Shown here: positions 18,557 to 26,471 of the stretch, piece after piece
Layout of the letters: the number at the start of each line of letters is the position of its first letter
How positions within the stretch are numbered: the stretch's first letter is position 1
From: JAJDXW01 sp965214795
GTDB taxonomy: Bacteria; Pseudomonadota; Gammaproteobacteria; HK1
DNA length: 64,000 nt
NCBI GenBank assembly: GCA_965214795.1
Contig: OZ243976.1
Coordinates: 4,340,001 to 4,404,000, forward strand
Direction of reading: 5' to 3'
Notes under the pieces: generated by a model
Database searches by the model: none
What the model was told of the DNA's origin: nothing
What the model saw: the letters and a program-made list of their open reading frames with translations, nothing else
Program-made: the position numbers and the translations under genes

Positions 18557-18886
18557 CGCGCATATCTCACCGGTCTCCTGCCGCGGCCGCCGATTCGCTC
18601 GCGGTGGCGGGCCGTACTCCCGCAAGCCGCTTCGACCGCGCGCACGCGCTCTTTCGGTCCGTTCGACCCGCTGCCGTCACATCCTGGGGCGTCTCCGCGC
18701 CCTCGCGACCAGCAATTCTCATTTTGCTCGTCGGGTCCCGCGGCCGGATCGGCACGACCGTCGATCGGCCCCCCGATCCGCCCCGGATCGGGTCGCAAGG
18801 AGAAGACGGCTTGCGGCTCAGGGTGAAGTCAGGCGCCAAAATGAGAACTGCTGCCTCGCGACGCAGCCCGATGAGATATGCGCGCT
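18555..18886. repeat. Intergenic repeat 'block C' with perfect 15-bp inverted arms, split by a MITE
   Basis: The outer arms 18555-18569 (agcgcgcatatctca) and 18872-18886 are perfect inverted repeats. The interior 18567-18670 is homologous to block B (9757-9857), although the arms are entirely different from those of block B. Similarity between blocks continues through a ccctcgcga motif near the right end in each. The MITE at 18710-18853 is inserted at a different internal position from that in block B, so the two insertions were independent. Lies between livM and the binding-protein gene, where a processing or terminating RNA structure would make sense. Confidence 0.6.
18710..18853 (+). mobile_element. 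MITE copy C (144 bp), 9-bp target duplication
   Basis: Ends CAGCAATTCTCATTTTG and CAAAATGAGAACTGCTG; flanked by perfect 9-bp repeats CCTCGCGAC at 18701-18709 and 18854-18862. Same length and orientation as copies A, D and E. No encoded product recognised. Confidence 0.93.
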
Positions 18887-18961
18887 GGTGGGGTATAGTC
18901 GGCGGCGCGAGACGATCGAGCGTCGCCTTCAAGCTCCCACAACCAACCGGAGGATGACGAT

Positions 18962-20218
18962 ATGAAGCATTCACGACTCCCGCTCCTCGCCCTCGCGGGC
19001 GCGGTGCTGACCACCGCCTTCGCGGCGGGCACCGCAAACGCACGGGAACTCATCATCGGATTCCAGTGCGACCGATCCGGGCCGACCCAGGTGGTCGGGA
19101 ATTACATCTGCGACGGTGCGCATGACTACATCCGCCTCGCCAACAGGAAAGGCATGTTCGGGGAGGGCAATTCGGTCCGGAACTTCGAGATCGACCACGG
19201 CTACAACGTCCCGCGGGGGGTGGAAGCGTACGAGCGCACCAAGGAGGCGGGACACGTGAGCTATGGCCTCTACGGCACCCCGCACACCTACGCCCTCACT
19301 CCCAAGCTCACCGCCGATCAGGTGCCCGGCACCTCGCCCGGCTTCGGCAGCGCGGGGGCCGCGAACGGCAAGAGCTACCCCTATATCTTCCCGGTCGCGG
19401 CGACCTACTGGTCGCAGGCCGGCGCCGCCGTCCAGTTCATGATGGACGAATGGAAGGCGTCCGGCCAGTCCGGGCTCCCGAAGGTCGCGTATCTCTACTA
19501 CGACAACCCGGCCGGCCGCGAGCCCCTCGAGGTGCTGCGGGACATCCAGGGCCGGGTAGGCTTCGAGATGCGCGAGTACGCGGTTCCGCCCCCGGGAGTG
19601 GACATGCGGCCCCAGGTGCTCGACATCGTCCGCAACTACAAGGCGGACTGGGTCATCAACCACACCTTCGGGAAGGCCCCCGCGGTCTCCATCAAGGAGC
19701 TGAGCCGGCTCCGGTTCCCGATGAACCGGGTCATCGGTTTCGTCTGGGCGGCGGCGGAGATCGACATACAGGCCGCCGGATGGGAGGCCGCCGAGGGTTA
19801 CCAGGCCATGCAATTCGCGGGCGTCGGCCAGAACCACAAGGTTATCGACGAGATCAAGGCCATGTACGCCGAGGAAGGGAAGCCACCGCCGGAGAAGATG
19901 AACGTGAGCGTGTACTACAACCGCGGCGTCTTCGTCGGCGCGCTCCACGCCCGCGCGATCGCGAACGCCATCGAGGCGGTCGGGGCCGACAACGTGACCG
20001 GCGACGATGTCCGCAGGGGCTTCGAGTCGATCAGCGACTTCTCGCTCGGCGGCTTCCTGCCCCCGCTCAACATCACCCCGGAAGACCACGAAGGCGGGGG
20101 CTGGGTGCAGGTATGGCAGGTCCGCGACGGGAAATGGGTCCCGCTCACCGACTGGATGCAGGGATACCGTGACGTCGTGATGGAGCACGTGGCCAAGGCC
20201 GAGCCCCCGAAGAGCTAG
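18962..20218 (+). CDS. HAAT-type substrate-binding protein (LivJ-like)
   Basis: Periplasmic binding protein of 418 residues with a Sec signal peptide (MKHSRLPLLALAGAVLTTAFAAGTANA, cleaved near residue 27) followed by a type I periplasmic-binding fold (IIGFQCDRSGP, repeated hinge segments, VSVYYNRGVFVGAL). A good ribosome-binding site (ggagga) precedes the ATG. It is the only binding protein for the LivG/H/M/F set. Family members of this subclass bind acids or amides as well as amino acids, so the ligand is open. The large gap upstream and the hairpin downstream suggest that it is expressed at a different level from the membrane components. Confidence 0.92.
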   Translation: MKHSRLPLLALAGAVLTTAFAAGTANARELIIGFQCDRSGPTQVVGNYICDGAHDYIRLANRKGMFGEGNSVRNFEIDHGYNVPRGVEAYERTKEAGHVSYGLYGTPHTYALTPKLTADQVPGTSPGFGSAGAANGKSYPYIFPVAATYWSQAGAAVQFMMDEWKASGQSGLPKVAYLYYDNPAGREPLEVLRDIQGRVGFEMREYAVPPPGVDMRPQVLDIVRNYKADWVINHTFGKAPAVSIKELSRLRFPMNRVIGFVWAAAEIDIQAAGWEAAEGYQAMQFAGVGQNHKVIDEIKAMYAEEGKPPPEKMNVSVYYNRGVFVGALHARAIANAIEAVGADNVTGDDVRRGFESISDFSLGGFLPPLNITPEDHEGGGWVQVWQVRDGKWVPLTDWMQGYRDVVMEHVAKAEPPKS

Positions 20219-20270
20219 GCCAGAGAAGAGCCGCCGGGCCACGCCTGAAACCGGGGCCGAGACGGGGATC

Positions 20271-20301
20271 GGGGAGGCGGGCGGGCGCAGCCCGTCTCCC
20301 C
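20271..20301. terminator. Intercistronic hairpin between binding-protein gene and livF
   Basis: Stem arms ggggaggcggg and cccgtctcccc pair at 10 of 11 positions around a 9-nt loop. No T-run follows, so it is more likely an mRNA-stabilising or attenuating hairpin behind a highly expressed binding-protein gene than a full intrinsic terminator. Confidence 0.5.
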
Positions 20302-20414
20302 GCGTTTCCGAGGGCCGCGAACGACACGATCGAGCCCCGGCGCCGGGGTGGACGGGTCAAGGCCGTTCGGGCCGGAACCGCAGCGCGAAACGACCCTGGA
20401 GGACGGCATCCGGC

Positions 20415-21209
20415 ATGTTGACCCTCAACAACATCGAGGTCATCTACGACAACATCATCCTCGTTCTGAAGGGCGTGTACCTGCACGTTCCGGAGGGGAA
20501 GATCGTCGCCCTGCTCGGCTCCAACGGCGCCGGCAAGTCCACCACCCTCAAGGCCATCTCGGGCCTGCTCAAGTCCGAGCGGGGGGAAGTGACGCGGGGC
20601 TCCATCGACTTTCAGGGGGCCCGCATCGACCGCCACGACCCGTCCGCGATCGTCAAGCTCGGCCTCGCCCAGGTCTTCGAGGGGCGGCGGGTATTCGAGC
20701 ACCTGAACGCGCGCGAGAACCTCATCGCGGGCGCCCATACGAACCGCGACTGGCGCCAGGTACGCGACGACGTGGACCGGGTCCTCACGTACTTCCCGCG
20801 GCTCGGAGAACGGATCACCGTGCAGTCGGGATATCTCTCGGGAGGCGAACAGCAGATGCTCGCCATCGGGCGCGGCCTCATGAGCCGGCCCAAGCTGCTC
20901 ATGCTCGACGAGCCGTCCCTCGGGCTCGCGCCGATGCTGGTCGAGGAGATCTTCGGGATCCTGAAGCGCCTTCGCGACGAGGAGAACGTGACCATCCTGC
21001 TCGTGGAGCAGAACGCGTCGCTCGCACTCTCCATCGCGGACGAGGGCTATGTCCTCGAGAACGGCAAGATCGTGCTCCAGGGCGAGGCGACGGAACTCGG
21101 CGATAACGCGGACATCAAGGAGTTCTATCTCGGGCTCTCGGAAGCCGGGGCTCGCAAGAGCTTCCGCGACGTGAAGCACTACCGCCGGCGCAAGCGCTGG
21201 CTCTCGTGA
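20415..21209 (+). CDS. HAAT-type ABC transporter ATPase (LivF-like)
   Basis: Second ATP-binding subunit, 264 residues, with Walker A GSNGAGKST, signature YLSGGEQQM, and Walker B LLMLDEPSLGLAP, the latter typical of LivF. A C-terminal extension (FYLGLSEAGARKSFRDVKHYRRRKRWLS) is common in HAAT ATPases from aromatic-acid clusters. Its stop is 80 bp before the aminotransferase start. Confidence 0.93.
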   Translation: MLTLNNIEVIYDNIILVLKGVYLHVPEGKIVALLGSNGAGKSTTLKAISGLLKSERGEVTRGSIDFQGARIDRHDPSAIVKLGLAQVFEGRRVFEHLNARENLIAGAHTNRDWRQVRDDVDRVLTYFPRLGERITVQSGYLSGGEQQMLAIGRGLMSRPKLLMLDEPSLGLAPMLVEEIFGILKRLRDEENVTILLVEQNASLALSIADEGYVLENGKIVLQGEATELGDNADIKEFYLGLSEAGARKSFRDVKHYRRRKRWLS

Positions 21210-21289
21210 CCGGTGCGCACCGCATCACCGCGCGCGCATCCGGACCACCCCGCCGAAGACGGTCTTCACCGTCGGGAGGAAAAAACCAG

Positions 21290-22588
21290 ATGTTGACACG
21301 AAGCGACCACGAGCTGGCCCTGGTGGAGAAGGCGCAGCGGTTCATGCCGGCCGGCGGGCTCGGCAACACGGGCGCCGAGATCGTCCTCCGCTCCGGGCAG
21401 GGAAGCCGGGTCTCCGACGAAAGCGGGAACGAGTACATCGACTATCTCATCGGCTCGGGGCCGATGTTCGCCGGCCATGCCCACCCTCGGGTCACCGCCG
21501 CCGTACGCGAGCAGGTAGCGCTCGGATCGACCTTCTTCGCCAACAACCGGCATGCGATCGAGCTCGCGGAGGCGATCGTCGACGCGGTGCCGTGCGCCGA
21601 GCAGGTGCGCTTCGTCAGCACGGGGACCGAGGCGGACGTCTACGCGATGCGCCTCGCCCGCGGCTACCGAGGCCGGGACAAGATCCTCAAGTTCGAGGGT
21701 GGCTACCACGGAATGAGCGACACCGGCCTCCAGAGCCTCGCCCCGAAGCGCCTCGGCAACTTTCCGCGTCCGGTGCCGGACTCGGCCGGGATCCCGAGCG
21801 GGGTGGGCGACGAGGTTCTCGTCGCGCCATACAACGACCTCGACGCGGTGGCGAACCTCATCCAGGAGCACGGCGACGAGATCGCGGGGCTCATCGTCGA
21901 ACCCGTTCAGCGGATCATCCCGCCGGTCAGGGGCTTCCTCGAGGGGCTTCGCGAGCTGGCCGAGAAGCACGACATCGTGCTCATCTTCGACGAGGTGGTG
22001 ACGGGCTTCCGGATGGCCTACGGCGGGGCGCAGGAGTACTACGGCGTCACCCCCGACCTCTGCACCCTCGGCAAGGCATGCGGCGGGGGCTACCCCCTCG
22101 CGGCCATCGCGGGGCGCGAGGAGATCATGGCCCTGTTCGACGCGAGCCGGGTCGGGCAGGAGCAGTTCCTGTTCCAGATAGGCACGCTCTCGGGAAATCC
22201 GATCGCGGCAGTGGCCGGCCTCGCCACCCTCGAGGTGCTTCGCGAGCCCGGCACGTACGAACGGGTGAACGCGATGGGCAACCGGCTGATGGAGGGGTTT
22301 GGCGAGCGGCTCCGCGAGAACGGGTTCACGGCCACCGTCCTCGGTGTCCCGGCCTGTTTCGAGGCGGTGTTCGCACCCGGCCCCATCACCGACTACCGGG
22401 GGACGCTGCGCGGCGACGCGAGTCTCGGTCGACGCCTGAACGAGCTCCTGCTCGAGCGGGGGATCATCAAGGGCGAGAGCAAGTACTACCTCTCCATCGC
22501 CCATACGGACGAAGACGTCCGGCAGACGTTCGACGCCTGGTCCGACGCCCTCGAAGTGCTCGCCTCGGAGCGCGCCCGGCAAAGCTAG
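21290..22588 (+). CDS. Class III PLP aminotransferase, glutamate-1-semialdehyde aminomutase-like
   Basis: The 432-residue protein is in the GSA-aminomutase-like branch of fold-type I aminotransferases: substrate region GSGPMFAGHAHPRV, FVSTGTEADVYAMRLARGY, the cofactor Asp in IFDEVVTGFRM, and the PLP lysine in TLGKACGGGYPLAAI. The ATG at 21290 follows a ggagga ribosome-binding site by 10 nt; in-frame sequence upstream is not conserved. It is unlikely to be the tetrapyrrole hemL itself: it sits in a transport/hydantoinase cluster, and many such paralogues act on beta- or gamma-amino acids. True substrate unknown. Confidence 0.85.
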   Translation: MLTRSDHELALVEKAQRFMPAGGLGNTGAEIVLRSGQGSRVSDESGNEYIDYLIGSGPMFAGHAHPRVTAAVREQVALGSTFFANNRHAIELAEAIVDAVPCAEQVRFVSTGTEADVYAMRLARGYRGRDKILKFEGGYHGMSDTGLQSLAPKRLGNFPRPVPDSAGIPSGVGDEVLVAPYNDLDAVANLIQEHGDEIAGLIVEPVQRIIPPVRGFLEGLRELAEKHDIVLIFDEVVTGFRMAYGGAQEYYGVTPDLCTLGKACGGGYPLAAIAGREEIMALFDASRVGQEQFLFQIGTLSGNPIAAVAGLATLEVLREPGTYERVNAMGNRLMEGFGERLRENGFTATVLGVPACFEAVFAPGPITDYRGTLRGDASLGRRLNELLLERGIIKGESKYYLSIAHTDEDVRQTFDAWSDALEVLASERARQS

Positions 22589-22648
22589 GGAGACGGACGG
22601 GCCGGCAGAGCCTCATCGGACGAGCGGCCAGGGAGGCGCTGGCGCTCA

Positions 22649-24721
22649 ATGAGCTGGATCGTGGGGGTGGACGTCGGGGGGACGTTCACCGACTTCTACG
22701 CGGTGAGGGCGAAGGGCGGGGAGGTGCGGGTCGCGAAGCGGCCCTCGACCCGCGACAACCCCGGGCGGGCGGTTCTGGAGGGGCTGGGCGAGCTTGCCGA
22801 GGCAGGGGTTCCGCTCGGGGACGTTCGGCGGCTCGCGCACGGGACCACGGTGGCGACCAACGCCATCATCCAGCGTCGCGGCGGCCGGGTGGCCCTCATC
22901 ACGACGGCCGGATTCCGGGACCTCCTCGAGATCGGGCGCCAGATCCGGCCCCACATGTACGACCTTCACCGCGACCAGCCCGCCCCGCTCGTGCCGCGCG
23001 AACGGCGCCTCGAGGTGGAGGAGCGGGTCACGTCGGGCGGACGGGTGATCCGTTCGCTCGGAGACGCCGCGGTCGCGGAGACGGTGGACCGCCTCGGCGG
23101 GATCGAGGCGGACGCCGCCGCGGTATGCCTTCTCTTCGCGTTCCAGAACCCGGAACACGAGGCGCGCCTCGGGGCCGCGATCCGCGCCGCCCGGCCGGAC
23201 CTCCGGGTATCGCTCTCGTCGGAGGTCCAGCCCGAGTTCCGGGAGTTCGAGCGCTGCTCCACGACCGTCCTGAACGCGTGGCTGCAGCCGGTCATGGACG
23301 AGTACATGGCGAGCCTCGAGGCGGGGCTCGCGGAGCGCGTCCCGCACGCCCGCATCGGCATCAACCAGTCGAACGGCGGCCTCATGTCGCCGGCCCGCGC
23401 CCGCGCCCTCCCCGTGCGCACCGCCCTCTCGGGGCCGGCGGCCGGGGTGGTGGGGGCGATCGATGCGGGGGCCCGCTCGGGTCCCCGCGACCTCATCACC
23501 CTCGACATGGGGGGCACCAGCGCGGACGTGTCCCTCGTGCGCGATCTGCGGGCGGACGTCACCCTCGAGCGCGCCGTCGCGGGCCTTCCGATCCGGCTCC
23601 CGAGCGTCGACGTCCAGACGGTGGGCGCGGGGGGCGGCTCCATCGCCTGGTTCGACCGCGACGGCCTGCTCAAGGTGGGGCCGCGGAGTGCTGGGGCCGA
23701 CCCCGGTCCCGCCTGCTACGGGCGGGGCGGGACCGCGCCGACGGTCACCGACGCCAACCTCCTGCTCGGGAGGCTGTCGGGCCGGGGGCTCCTCGGCGGT
23801 CGGATGACCCTGGACCGGGGCCGGGCGGTGCGGGCGTTCGCGGAGGTGGCCGGCGAACTCGGCTACGGAGTCGAGCGCGCCGCGCACGGGGTGGTCGGGG
23901 TCGTGGTCGCCAACATGGTCCGCACGATCCGCACCATCTCGGTGGAGCGCGGCCACGATCCGCGCGACTTCACCCTGGTCGCCTTCGGGGGGGCCGGGCC
24001 GCTCCACGCCCGAGACGTGGCGGAGGCCCTCGGGATCCGGGAGGTCCTCGTGCCGGAGGTGCCGGGGATCGTCTGCGCCCAGGGTCTCGTCATCGCGGAC
24101 CGCAAGGAGGACTTCGTGCTCGGGCGTCGGGTGGAGCTCGAGAACGAGACGGCCGGAGAGCTCGCCGCGTCGGTGGCGGAACTCGCCGGACGGGCGGAGA
24201 CCTGGTTCCGGGAGGAAGCGGTTCCGGATGCGGATCGGGAGGTGGAGCTCGTCTTCGACACCCGCTACATCGGCCAGAACTTCGAGCTCCGGGTGCCGGT
24301 CGTGTCCGGACCTCCCGCGGTCCTCGACGGTCAGCCCGCGCCCGGCTCGATCGCGGCGATCACCGCCCGCTTCTTCGACGTCCACGACGTCGCCTACGGC
24401 TACCACAACCCCAAAGACCCGGTGGAGGTGGTGAACGTCCGCCTCACTGCATTCGGGCGAACGCGCCGCCGCTCCGCGGAGGGTGCCGCCGTGGCCGGCC
24501 CGGCCCCCTGGCCCGCGCCGGACGAGATCCGGCCGGTCTGGTTCGACCCGCACACTCCGGTGGACACCCCGGTGTTCGAGCGGAGCCGGCTTCGGCCCGG
24601 AGCCGAGCTCACCGGCCCCGCGATCGTGGAGCAACTCGACGCGACCACCGTGGTCCACCCGGGCGACCGCGCCCGGGTGGACGCACGCACGAACCTCGCC
24701 CTCACCCTCGACGGAGCATGA
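22649..24721 (+). CDS. Hydantoinase/oxoprolinase subunit A (HyuA-like)
   Basis: ATP-dependent amidohydrolase subunit of the N-methylhydantoinase/5-oxoprolinase/acetone carboxylase superfamily. The 690-residue protein has the ASKHA ATPase motifs GVDVGGTFTDFYAV at the N-terminus, AHGTTVATNAIIQR, the second phosphate loop ITLDMGGTSADVSL, GPRSAGADPGPACYGRGG and FGGAGPLHARD. Its stop overlaps the subunit B start (ATGA). Together the pair would open a cyclic imide or lactam at the cost of ATP. It lies downstream of the HAAT transporter, consistent with catabolism of an imported cyclic amide; this link is inferred from position. Confidence 0.92.
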   Translation: MSWIVGVDVGGTFTDFYAVRAKGGEVRVAKRPSTRDNPGRAVLEGLGELAEAGVPLGDVRRLAHGTTVATNAIIQRRGGRVALITTAGFRDLLEIGRQIRPHMYDLHRDQPAPLVPRERRLEVEERVTSGGRVIRSLGDAAVAETVDRLGGIEADAAAVCLLFAFQNPEHEARLGAAIRAARPDLRVSLSSEVQPEFREFERCSTTVLNAWLQPVMDEYMASLEAGLAERVPHARIGINQSNGGLMSPARARALPVRTALSGPAAGVVGAIDAGARSGPRDLITLDMGGTSADVSLVRDLRADVTLERAVAGLPIRLPSVDVQTVGAGGGSIAWFDRDGLLKVGPRSAGADPGPACYGRGGTAPTVTDANLLLGRLSGRGLLGGRMTLDRGRAVRAFAEVAGELGYGVERAAHGVVGVVVANMVRTIRTISVERGHDPRDFTLVAFGGAGPLHARDVAEALGIREVLVPEVPGIVCAQGLVIADRKEDFVLGRRVELENETAGELAASVAELAGRAETWFREEAVPDADREVELVFDTRYIGQNFELRVPVVSGPPAVLDGQPAPGSIAAITARFFDVHDVAYGYHNPKDPVEVVNVRLTAFGRTRRRSAEGAAVAGPAPWPAPDEIRPVWFDPHTPVDTPVFERSRLRPGAELTGPAIVEQLDATTVVHPGDRARVDARTNLALTLDGA

Positions 24722-26451
24722 TGGACATGAGCGCGACCGCAGCCGGAACCCCGCTCCCGACCCCCGCGGCCAACGCCCCCGCCGCGAGCTTCGAGCTCGA
24801 CGCGATCGGACTCGAGATCCTGTCGAACGCCCTTCGCTCGATCACCGACGAGTGCTTCATCGCCCTCATGAAGAGCGCCTACTCGACGAACATCAAGGAG
24901 CGGCGCGACCACTCGGCCTCCATCATGGACGTGCGGGGGAGGCTCGTCGCCCAGTCCGAGCAGTCCCTGCCGCTTCACATCGCGTCGATGAGCGGGCTCA
25001 TGGAGAGCGTGCTCGAGAAGTTCGGGGACGATCTCCACGACGGGGACCTCTTCGTGGCCAACGACCCCTACGTGGCGGGGGGCACCCACCTCCCCGACGT
25101 GAACCTCGCCCTCCCCGTCTTCAGCGACGGCACCCTCGTCGGCTTCGTCTGCAACATCGCCCACCACGCGGACATCGGCGGCATGGCGCCGGGGAGCATG
25201 GCGGGGGGCATGACGGAGATCTTCCAGGAGGGGCTCCGCATCCCGGTGGTGCGGCTCTTCCGGCGTGGCGAGCTCCAGCAGGACCTCCTCGACCTCCTGC
25301 TCCTCAACGTGCGAGTCCCCCACGAGCGGCGGGGGGACTACTACGCCCAGATCGCGGCCTGCCGGCTCGGCGCCCGCCGGCTGCTCGAGCTCGTGGAGGC
25401 GCGCGGCGCGGGCACCGTGATGCGCGGCTTCGAGCTCATGATGGAACGCGCGGAGCGGCGCCTGCGGAGCGCGATCGCGACCATCCCGGACGGGGTCCAC
25501 GAGTTCGAGGACCGGCTCGACAGCGACGGCACCGACCGCTTCGACCTGCCCGTCCGGGTCCGGATCGAGGTGGCGGGCGACCGTATCCGCTTCGACTTCA
25601 CCGGCACCTCGGAGCAGGTGCCGGGGAACATGAACACTACCGTCAACGCGACCCACGCGAGCGCCTGCTACGCCCTCAAGTCCCTCCTCGACCCCGACAT
25701 CCCGAACAGCCAGGGCGTACTCGACACGGCCGAGGTGAGTGCGCCCCCCGGGACCATCGTGAACGCGGTGTTCCCCGCCTCCGTGGCGGCGCGGGCGAAC
25801 ACCTGCCAGCGGATCGTGGACGTGATCTTCGGCGCCCTCGCCAAGGCGCTCCCCGACCGGGTGCCGGCGGCGGCGAACGGGGCGAACACGACGGCCGTCT
25901 TCGCGGGCACCGCTCCCGACACCGGCCTCCCCTACGTGTACCTCGAAACCCTCGGCGGCGGCATGGGCGCCCGCCCGGATCGGGACGGCAGGGACGCGGT
26001 GCAGGTCCACATGACCAACACCTCGAACCTGCCGGTGGAAGCCATCGAGATGGAGTATCCGCTCCTCGTGGAGGAGTACGGCCTCGTCCCCGACTCGGGC
26101 GGAGCGGGGCGCCGGCGGGGCGGGCTCGGGCTTCGGCGGGTCGTGCGCCCGCTCGGACACGACTGCACGTTCAACGGGCTCGGAGAACGGTTTCGGCACG
26201 AACCCTGGGGGCTCGCGGGCGGCCGGGCGGGCGGGCGCGGGCGGTTCGCGATCCTCGGGGACAACGGCGCGGAGCGCACCCTCGGGGACAAGTCGGGCGA
26301 CATCCCCATCCGCGCCGACGAGCGGGTCGTCATCGAGACCCCGGGCGCCGGCGGCCTCGGGGCGCCCGCCGACCGCAGCGCGGACGAGATCGAAACGGAC
26401 CGGCGAAGCGGGAAGTTCAGCGCCGCGTACCTCGCCCGCCACTACCCCTGA
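24718..26451 (+). CDS. Hydantoinase/oxoprolinase subunit B (HyuB-like)
   Basis: Partner subunit of HyuA, 577 residues, with family blocks SNALRSITDECFIALMKSAYS, FVANDPYVAGGTHLPDVNL, NIAHHADIGGMAPGSM and FDFTGTSEQVPGNMN. ATG at 24718 overlaps the hyuA stop as ATGA; another ATG follows immediately at 24721, and either could be used. The stop is only 20 bp before the start of the fusion helicase, which is unrelated in function, so this is where the metabolic block ends and accessory DNA begins. Confidence 0.92.
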   Translation: MMDMSATAAGTPLPTPAANAPAASFELDAIGLEILSNALRSITDECFIALMKSAYSTNIKERRDHSASIMDVRGRLVAQSEQSLPLHIASMSGLMESVLEKFGDDLHDGDLFVANDPYVAGGTHLPDVNLALPVFSDGTLVGFVCNIAHHADIGGMAPGSMAGGMTEIFQEGLRIPVVRLFRRGELQQDLLDLLLLNVRVPHERRGDYYAQIAACRLGARRLLELVEARGAGTVMRGFELMMERAERRLRSAIATIPDGVHEFEDRLDSDGTDRFDLPVRVRIEVAGDRIRFDFTGTSEQVPGNMNTTVNATHASACYALKSLLDPDIPNSQGVLDTAEVSAPPGTIVNAVFPASVAARANTCQRIVDVIFGALAKALPDRVPAAANGANTTAVFAGTAPDTGLPYVYLETLGGGMGARPDRDGRDAVQVHMTNTSNLPVEAIEMEYPLLVEEYGLVPDSGGAGRRRGGLGLRRVVRPLGHDCTFNGLGERFRHEPWGLAGGRAGGRGRFAILGDNGAERTLGDKSGDIPIRADERVVIETPGAGGLGAPADRSADEIETDRRSGKFSAAYLARHYP

Positions 26452-26471
26452 ACCGCCTCCGTAGCCCTCGC

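Noticed and set aside
14462..18625. Very long minus-strand open frame (over 1300 codons) opposite the HAAT operon
   Set aside because: It runs antisense to well-recognised genes (ATPase, acyl-CoA ligase, permeases) and is rich in Asp/Glu/His/Arg, the usual shadow of GC-rich codon bias. No motif found.
21290..22588. Calling this gene hemL (tetrapyrrole biosynthesis)
   Set aside because: Sequence fits the broader GSA-aminomutase-like group, but context is catabolic and no heme genes are nearby.
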